The position numbers were made by a program, and so were the translations under genes. DNA of 64,000 nt from Pseudescherichia sp031987975 (GTDB taxonomy: Bacteria > Pseudomonadota > Gammaproteobacteria > Enterobacterales > Enterobacteriaceae): assembly GCF_031987975.1 (NCBI RefSeq), contig NZ_DALZYX010000006.1, positions 248,001 to 312,000 on the forward strand, in the 5' to 3' direction. The number at the start of each line of letters is the position of its first letter. The first letter of the stretch is position 1. Shown one piece after another: positions 59,574-64,000 of this stretch. The notes below the pieces were generated by a model. It was not told where the DNA came from and ran no database searches. It saw only the letters and a program-made list of their open reading frames with translations.

Positions 59574-61646
59574 TTCCTGCGGCGTCTTGTATATCTCCCC
59601 CGTCAGATAATCCGGCCAGTTCTTCTCAAAGTAGAGCGCGGTAAGATCTCCACATGCCCGAAGCGGCCTCGCCTCGACGCTAAACGCCCCGTTTTGCCAG
59701 CGGACGTGCAGCTGCTCTGCCTTATGCTCTGGCTTTTCCGAAAGGAAACGGAAACGCGTCAGCGCCCCCTCCCGGGTTTGCGGTATCGCATCGCCCTGCG
59801 GGGAGCAGATCATCCGCGCACCCCGGCTTCCCCCGCCCTCGGCCACGTAGGTTTGCAGCGCGGTGAGGATCGCTTCTGAAGCCAGCGCCATCTGCCGCCA
59901 CTGGAAGCTAAACGCCGTCCGGTTTGGGTGATTGATAGCGATCCCCGAGCTGGCAATGCGCTGATTGAGCTGGCGCGCGGCCTCCCGGGCCTCGTTGACG
60001 CTCTCCGCCTCACAGATAAACCCGGCGCGATCGCTCATTCGCTGCTGGATCTCCGCCCGGACCTGCTCGATCTCCAGCGCCGCTGGATTGGCACTGTCCC
60101 GCTGGATTTGGGCAATCACCCTCTTCAGCTCCGCCTCACCCTGCGGCTCGCCTGCTGTGCGCGCCGCTGCCGCAATGTGCTTGGCGCAGCGCAGGCCGAA
60201 TACCTGCCCCGCGTTCAGCGCCGCGCCACCGGGACGCGTTACCCCGTGAGTACCCGCCGCCTCGCCCACCGTGTAGCACCCCTCCAGCGAGGTGTGGCCC
60301 CAGATGTCCACGGCGATGCCGCCGTTCATATGCTGATGGTTGACGTTGAAGGCCAGCGGCTGCTGGGTCAGGTCGTGCCCGTGGTGCTTGTAAAGCTCGA
60401 TGGCCAGCGGGTTCATATGCCGCAGACGATCGATGGGCTGCTCCAGGCAGGCATCGCTGTTGCGCAGGTACTGGTAAACATCCTCATCCAGGTTGCGCAC
60501 CGAAAAAGGCTCGTCCCCCGGCACCGGCAGCGGGTTGCGGTTGAAGTCCATATAGATGGCGCGCCCAGCCTGCGATTCGTTATAGATCGCCAGGTCCACC
60601 AGGCTGGAACCAAAATCGAGCGTCCGGGTGGCATGGATCGGCCACTGGTAGCCCTTGCGGAAAATATTGGAGGCCAGCTCACGGGTGGTGCGGTAGTAGC
60701 GAGCCAGAAAGTTGTGCTCCTGTCCATCAGCGTCTACCGAGTAGATATAGGGCATGCTCTGCACGTAGGTGCCGGAGAGGTTCCATGGGAACTCATCCCG
60801 CCGCGTGCCAATGCCAAACTGGTGCTCGGTAAGGTTGACCGTATCGATACCCGCCTCCAGCGCCAGCCCCAGCGCGCCAAAGCAGCGCTTAGGGTAGACG
60901 CTGTCGCGAAACAGCTCTCCCGGCCCGCCGGAGGCCAGCACCACCGCCGGACTGCGCAGCAGGCAGAGTCCCCAAGGATTCTCCGCACTCTTCGCCCCTT
61001 TAACGACCGCAATCGCGCCGCTAATTCGCCGCCCGGCTCCCTCGCCAGAGGTCAGGAGGCGGATCACCGTCGCGTGATCGAGGAAGGGAACGCCCACCAG
61101 CGCCGCCTCCTCCGCCAGCACCTTAACCATCAGGCGGGAGGTGCGCGGCCCGCAGCTAGTCGCCCTGCCGACCTCATCATGATCGGTCTGATAGCGCAGC
61201 ACCGCGCCATAACGATCCTCTGGCAGCGGCAGCCCCATGCTTTTCAGCCCGATAAAAGCCTCAACAGAGCCGACCGCCTCAACGTAGGCGGTGTCGCCAT
61301 CCATCGCGCCCCCGGCCCCCAGCGCCCCGGCCAGGCGGGTGAAGTCATCTCCGCGAAAGCTGGTGGAGGCCGTGTGCAGAGTCTGCTTATCGGAGCCGGA
61401 GCAGGCGGAGGTTCCCCAGAACAGCGTCTGGGTCGCTACCAGCACGTTAAGCCGCCTGCGCTTTAGCTCGACGGCTGCACGTAACCCCGCCGCTCCGCTG
61501 CCCACCACCAGCGCCTCGCTGTCATAGACAGGGATGCGATACTCACCGAGGGTCAACATCTGCTGCGGCTGCGCCTCGGCAACGTGATGGGGCATGGCAA
61601 CGTTGGTCAGGCTCTCCAGAATGGCCTGCGGGATCGCTGTTGTCAT
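59571..61646 (-). CDS. FAD-binding fumarate reductase/succinate dehydrogenase-type flavoprotein
   Basis: A 691-residue flavoprotein with Rossmann FAD motif ALVVGSGAAGLRAAVELKRR (about residue 45) and a FrdA-like C-terminal part (NHQHMNGGIAVD, about residue 425; GCYTVGEAAGTHGVTRPGGA). It has no membrane anchor, no heme-binding flavocytochrome domain and no Fe-S subunit gene beside it. It is not SdhA, FrdA or NadB by sequence. Being last in an operon with an MFS carrier, a TIM-barrel isomerase and a Gfo/Idh oxidoreductase, it probably oxidises or reduces an intermediate of a small-molecule catabolic route. Substrate unknown. Confidence 0.82.
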   Translation of the reverse strand: MTTAIPQAILESLTNVAMPHHVAEAQPQQMLTLGEYRIPVYDSEALVVGSGAAGLRAAVELKRRRLNVLVATQTLFWGTSACSGSDKQTLHTASTSFRGDDFTRLAGALGAGGAMDGDTAYVEAVGSVEAFIGLKSMGLPLPEDRYGAVLRYQTDHDEVGRATSCGPRTSRLMVKVLAEEAALVGVPFLDHATVIRLLTSGEGAGRRISGAIAVVKGAKSAENPWGLCLLRSPAVVLASGGPGELFRDSVYPKRCFGALGLALEAGIDTVNLTEHQFGIGTRRDEFPWNLSGTYVQSMPYIYSVDADGQEHNFLARYYRTTRELASNIFRKGYQWPIHATRTLDFGSSLVDLAIYNESQAGRAIYMDFNRNPLPVPGDEPFSVRNLDEDVYQYLRNSDACLEQPIDRLRHMNPLAIELYKHHGHDLTQQPLAFNVNHQHMNGGIAVDIWGHTSLEGCYTVGEAAGTHGVTRPGGAALNAGQVFGLRCAKHIAAAARTAGEPQGEAELKRVIAQIQRDSANPAALEIEQVRAEIQQRMSDRAGFICEAESVNEAREAARQLNQRIASSGIAINHPNRTAFSFQWRQMALASEAILTALQTYVAEGGGSRGARMICSPQGDAIPQTREGALTRFRFLSEKPEHKAEQLHVRWQNGAFSVEARPLRACGDLTALYFEKNWPDYLTGEIYKTPQE

Positions 61647-61655
61647 TGTTAACCT

Positions 61656-62897
61656 CTACTGTTTGCTCGTTGAAATATCTGACGCCAGCCCGGCAACCCG
61701 CCGGTGCGTCACGGGCTGGGTGCTTTTGCGCACGCCCAGCAGCAGGACGCTGCTGACCAGCATGATGCAGGCGGCAAAGAACCATACCGTGCTCATGGAG
61801 TAGCGATCGGCAAAGTATCCTGCCAGCACCGGCGAAATGCCCCCGGCGGTCATGCCGATGTTCATCACCAGGCCAATGGCCGCACCGCGCAGTTGAGGCG
61901 GCACCAGCTCGGAGGTAAAGGAGAGCACCATCGGCGTAATGGGGTAGCCCAGCAGGCCGAGGAACAGCACGAGGATCACCACGGCAAACACCGGCAGATC
62001 CATCACCATCGCCGCCATCAGCAGGCTGCTGAGCAGCGTGACGGCAATCAGCACTTTGCGTTTACGGGTAAAGTCCCCGCCGTCGCAGTAGCGGCCCAGC
62101 AGGAATCCGCCCAGCGCGCCGGTCAGCCCCAGCAGGCTGGCGATGGTGCCCGCCATACCGATGGAGAGCTGCTTCATGTTCATCAGGAAGGTCGGTGCCC
62201 ACAGCAGGACAATCCACCAGCCGCTTAGCAGCAGGAAGTAGTAGAAAGCGATCAGCATTACCGCCCTGTTACGAAACAGCTGGCCAAGCGGCACCTTCTC
62301 TTTTGCCGTGGTAGCAGTCACGGCCTTTTTCGGTTCGGATTTAACCAGCACCGCGTAGGCCAGCGCCACCAGCACGCCCAGCCCGCCCGCAACATAGAAG
62401 ACCACCCGCCAACCGTATAGCGGCCCCAGCATCGCCCCCAGCCAGGTGCCAAAGAAGCCGCCGATGGGATAGCCCATCCAGTAGAGCGACATCACGGTAG
62501 TGCGCTGCTTCTCGGTGGTGACGTTGGCCACCTCCAGCGAGGCCGCGGGCCAGAAGACCCCCTCGCCGATACCGGTCATGACCCGGTAGAAGATCAGCGA
62601 GGTCATGCTCCCGGCAATGCCAGTCAGCATGGTCGCCACGGAGAACATCATCAGCCCCAGGATGAGGACCGGTTTGCCGCTGAGCTTGTCGGCGATGATG
62701 CCGGAGAGAAAGAGAAAGCCAATGAAGCCGTAAAAGAACGAGCTGAGCAGAATGCCGGACTGGCCTTTTTCAAGGCCGAAGTCGTTGGCGATCAGCCCGA
62801 TTGCTGATGAGACGGTCATGCGATCCACGGAGTACATCATGTAACCCAGGCCGCAAAGCACCGATACCAGCACCATCTTTTTTGTATCTGTCTGCAT
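61656..62897 (-). CDS. MFS transporter
   Basis: The 413-residue protein has twelve predicted membrane segments and the MFS motif between helices 2 and 3 (LSGIIADKLSGKPVLILG). VMTGIGEGVFWPAASLEVAN and GWRVVFYVAG are typical of the anion/sugar-acid symporter type of MFS carriers. It lies 9 nt upstream of the FAD-binding protein gene on the same strand. It most likely imports the substrate of this operon; the compound is not known. Confidence 0.85.
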   Translation of the reverse strand: MQTDTKKMVLVSVLCGLGYMMYSVDRMTVSSAIGLIANDFGLEKGQSGILLSSFFYGFIGFLFLSGIIADKLSGKPVLILGLMMFSVATMLTGIAGSMTSLIFYRVMTGIGEGVFWPAASLEVANVTTEKQRTTVMSLYWMGYPIGGFFGTWLGAMLGPLYGWRVVFYVAGGLGVLVALAYAVLVKSEPKKAVTATTAKEKVPLGQLFRNRAVMLIAFYYFLLLSGWWIVLLWAPTFLMNMKQLSIGMAGTIASLLGLTGALGGFLLGRYCDGGDFTRKRKVLIAVTLLSSLLMAAMVMDLPVFAVVILVLFLGLLGYPITPMVLSFTSELVPPQLRGAAIGLVMNIGMTAGGISPVLAGYFADRYSMSTVWFFAACIMLVSSVLLLGVRKSTQPVTHRRVAGLASDISTSKQ

Positions 62898-62954
62898 AAT
62901 TCCCTCGACTAACCTGATAAGTGTGACGAGAAACCAGATACCGCTAAAATCTGA

Positions 62955-63788
62955 CTAACAGTGACTTTGATGACGAGCCTTGCACGTCTCCAGAACCGTA
63001 TCCGGATCGCGTTGCCACCAGTTGTGCTCGGAGAAGATCTCTACCTCATGCGCCCCCTCATAGCCCAAAGCCTCCACGGCCTGGCGCGCGGCGCGAATAT
63101 CGATCACCCCGTCGCCCATCATGCCGCGATCGAGGAGCAGATCCCGGGTGGGCACCAGCCAGTCACAGATATGAAAGCCTAAAATGCGCTTACGGCCCGC
63201 GCGTTCAATCTCTGCATAAAACTTTGGATCCCACCAGGTGTGGTAGAGATCGACGGCGATCCCCAGGCCATCGTCCCCCAGCTCGTCACAGAGATCGTTC
63301 GCCTGCTCCAGGGTGTTGACGCAGGCGCGATCCGCAGCGTACATCGGATGCAGCGGCTCGATTGCCAGCGGCATCCCCGCCTTACGCGAGTACTCCAGCA
63401 GGCGACCAAGACCGTCGCGCACCTGGCTACGCGCGCCAGCGATATCTTTTGACTCTCCCGGCAGGCCACCAACCACCAGCACCAGACAGGCCGCGTTAAG
63501 CGCCAGCGCCTCATCTACCGCCCGACGGTTGTCGTCATCGGCAGCCCGCCGGGCCGCGTCGTCGATGCCGGGGAACATGCCGCCGCGGCAGTAGCCGCTG
63601 ACCGCCAGCTCATTGCTGCGGATCAGCTGGGCGGTCTTCTGCAAGCCGAGGGCCTGCACCTGGTCACGCCAGGGGGAGATGCCGTGGATCTGGTGGCGGG
63701 CGCAGCCCTCAATGATCTGATCCAGAGTCCACTGTTTACGCACCGTGGCGGTGTTGATCGATAAACGTTGTGCATCAGGCTTTTGCAT
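62955..63788 (-). CDS. TIM-barrel sugar phosphate isomerase/epimerase-like protein
   Basis: The 277-residue product belongs to the xylose isomerase-like TIM-barrel (AP endonuclease 2) superfamily. Likely metal ligands lie in AIEPLHPMY (Glu), AVDLYHTWWDP (Asp and His), GFHICDW (His) and HEVEIFSEHNWW (Glu). Relatives include isomerases, epimerases and dehydratases such as inosose and 3-dehydroshikimate dehydratases, so the reaction cannot be fixed. It lies between the Gfo/Idh gene and the MFS gene. Confidence 0.82.
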   Translation of the reverse strand: MQKPDAQRLSINTATVRKQWTLDQIIEGCARHQIHGISPWRDQVQALGLQKTAQLIRSNELAVSGYCRGGMFPGIDDAARRAADDDNRRAVDEALALNAACLVLVVGGLPGESKDIAGARSQVRDGLGRLLEYSRKAGMPLAIEPLHPMYAADRACVNTLEQANDLCDELGDDGLGIAVDLYHTWWDPKFYAEIERAGRKRILGFHICDWLVPTRDLLLDRGMMGDGVIDIRAARQAVEALGYEGAHEVEIFSEHNWWQRDPDTVLETCKARHQSHC

Positions 63789-63797
63789 TATGGCTCC

Positions 63798-64000
63798 TTA
63801 GCGTAACAGGGACGGAACATCGAGCCAGCGGCGCTCTTTCCAGCTTTGCAGGGCCAACTCCACCAGCTGCACCCCCTTTGCCCCCTCCAGCAGGTTCCAG
63901 CGAAATTCACCCTCGCCGTGCACGTGGCGTAAGAACAGCTCCCACTGCACCTTAAAGGCGTTGTCATAAGTCGTGGTGTCCGGCACCGGCACCCAGTCGT
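63798..64000 (-). CDS. Gfo/Idh/MocA-family oxidoreductase (3' part)
   Basis: Only the last 67 residues or so are in the window; the frame is open to the window end. The sequence FKVQWELFLRHVHGEGEFRW followed by NLLEGAKGVQLVELALQSWKERRWLDVP is typical of the C-terminus of Gfo/Idh/MocA NAD(P)-dependent sugar or inositol dehydrogenases. It ends 9 nt before the TIM-barrel gene and appears to be an upstream member of the same operon. Assignment is by the C-terminal pattern only. Confidence 0.7.
   Translation of the reverse strand, partial: DWVPVPDTTTYDNAFKVQWELFLRHVHGEGEFRWNLLEGAKGVQLVELALQSWKERRWLDVPSLLR

Overview
The window is chromosomal DNA from a member of the Enterobacteriaceae. Gene order from ubiV to gltD follows the Escherichia coli argG-to-gltBD region almost gene for gene. 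Proteins that could be compared from memory are near-identical to their E. coli counterparts, yet several islands and small differences show it is not E. coli. An Enterobacter/Leclercia/Lelliottia/Klebsiella-type genome is plausible, but the genus cannot be fixed from the sequence alone. No prophage, insertion sequence, CRISPR array, rRNA or plasmid feature was seen.

Layout. 1-1.7 kb: the 3' part of ubiV (anaerobic ubiquinone synthesis) and the flavin monooxygenase yhbW, separated by a 69-nt hairpin. 1.7-15.4 kb, minus strand: the translation and RNA-metabolism superoperon, read in the order metY (tRNA-fMet), rimP, nusA, infB, rbfA, truB, rpsO, pnp, nlpI, yrbN, deaD, then mtr. 15.8-17.1 kb: argG behind two ARG boxes. 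17.2-20.4 kb: an island of agp, an HxlR regulator, an SDR oxidoreductase and a PPP-family phosphatase, lying where E. coli has yhbX. 20.5-24.2 kb: leuU, secG, an orphan prepilin peptidase, glmM and folP. 24.3-29.6 kb: ftsH, rlmE, yhbY, greA and dacB. 29.7-33.8 kb: obgE, yhbE, rpmA, rplU and ispB. 34-39.1 kb: sfsB, murA, ibaG and the mlaFEDCB lipid-transport operon. 39.4-47.3 kb, plus strand: yrbG, kdsD, kdsC, lptC, lptA, lptB, rpoN, hpf, ptsN, rapZ and npr. 47.4-53 kb: yrbL, mtgA, elbB, the sRNA ArcZ, arcB and yhcC. 53.6-59.5 kb: glutamate synthase gltB-gltD. 59.6-64 kb, minus strand: a four-gene putative catabolic operon (Gfo/Idh oxidoreductase, TIM-barrel isomerase, MFS transporter, FAD-binding protein), cut by the window end.

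How the genes work together. Most of the window is housekeeping: ribosome assembly and RNA decay, cell-envelope synthesis (GlmM, MurA, DacB, MtgA, KdsD/C, LptC/A/B, Mla, IspB), quality control (FtsH, NlpI), nitrogen metabolism (RpoN, PtsN/NPr, GltBD, ArgG) and redox signalling (ArcB, ArcZ).

The observations most worth following are these. FtsH has two tandem stop codons exactly where the E. coli protein is self-cleaved, with the lost 7-codon tail still readable as a fossil. A prepilin peptidase without the cysteine loop sits with no pilus genes nearby. A four-gene catabolic operon of unknown substrate follows gltD. A long hairpin lies directly before yhbW. The intergenic operators for TrpR, TyrR, ArgR, BasR/PmrA, PhoP and sigma-E are well preserved.
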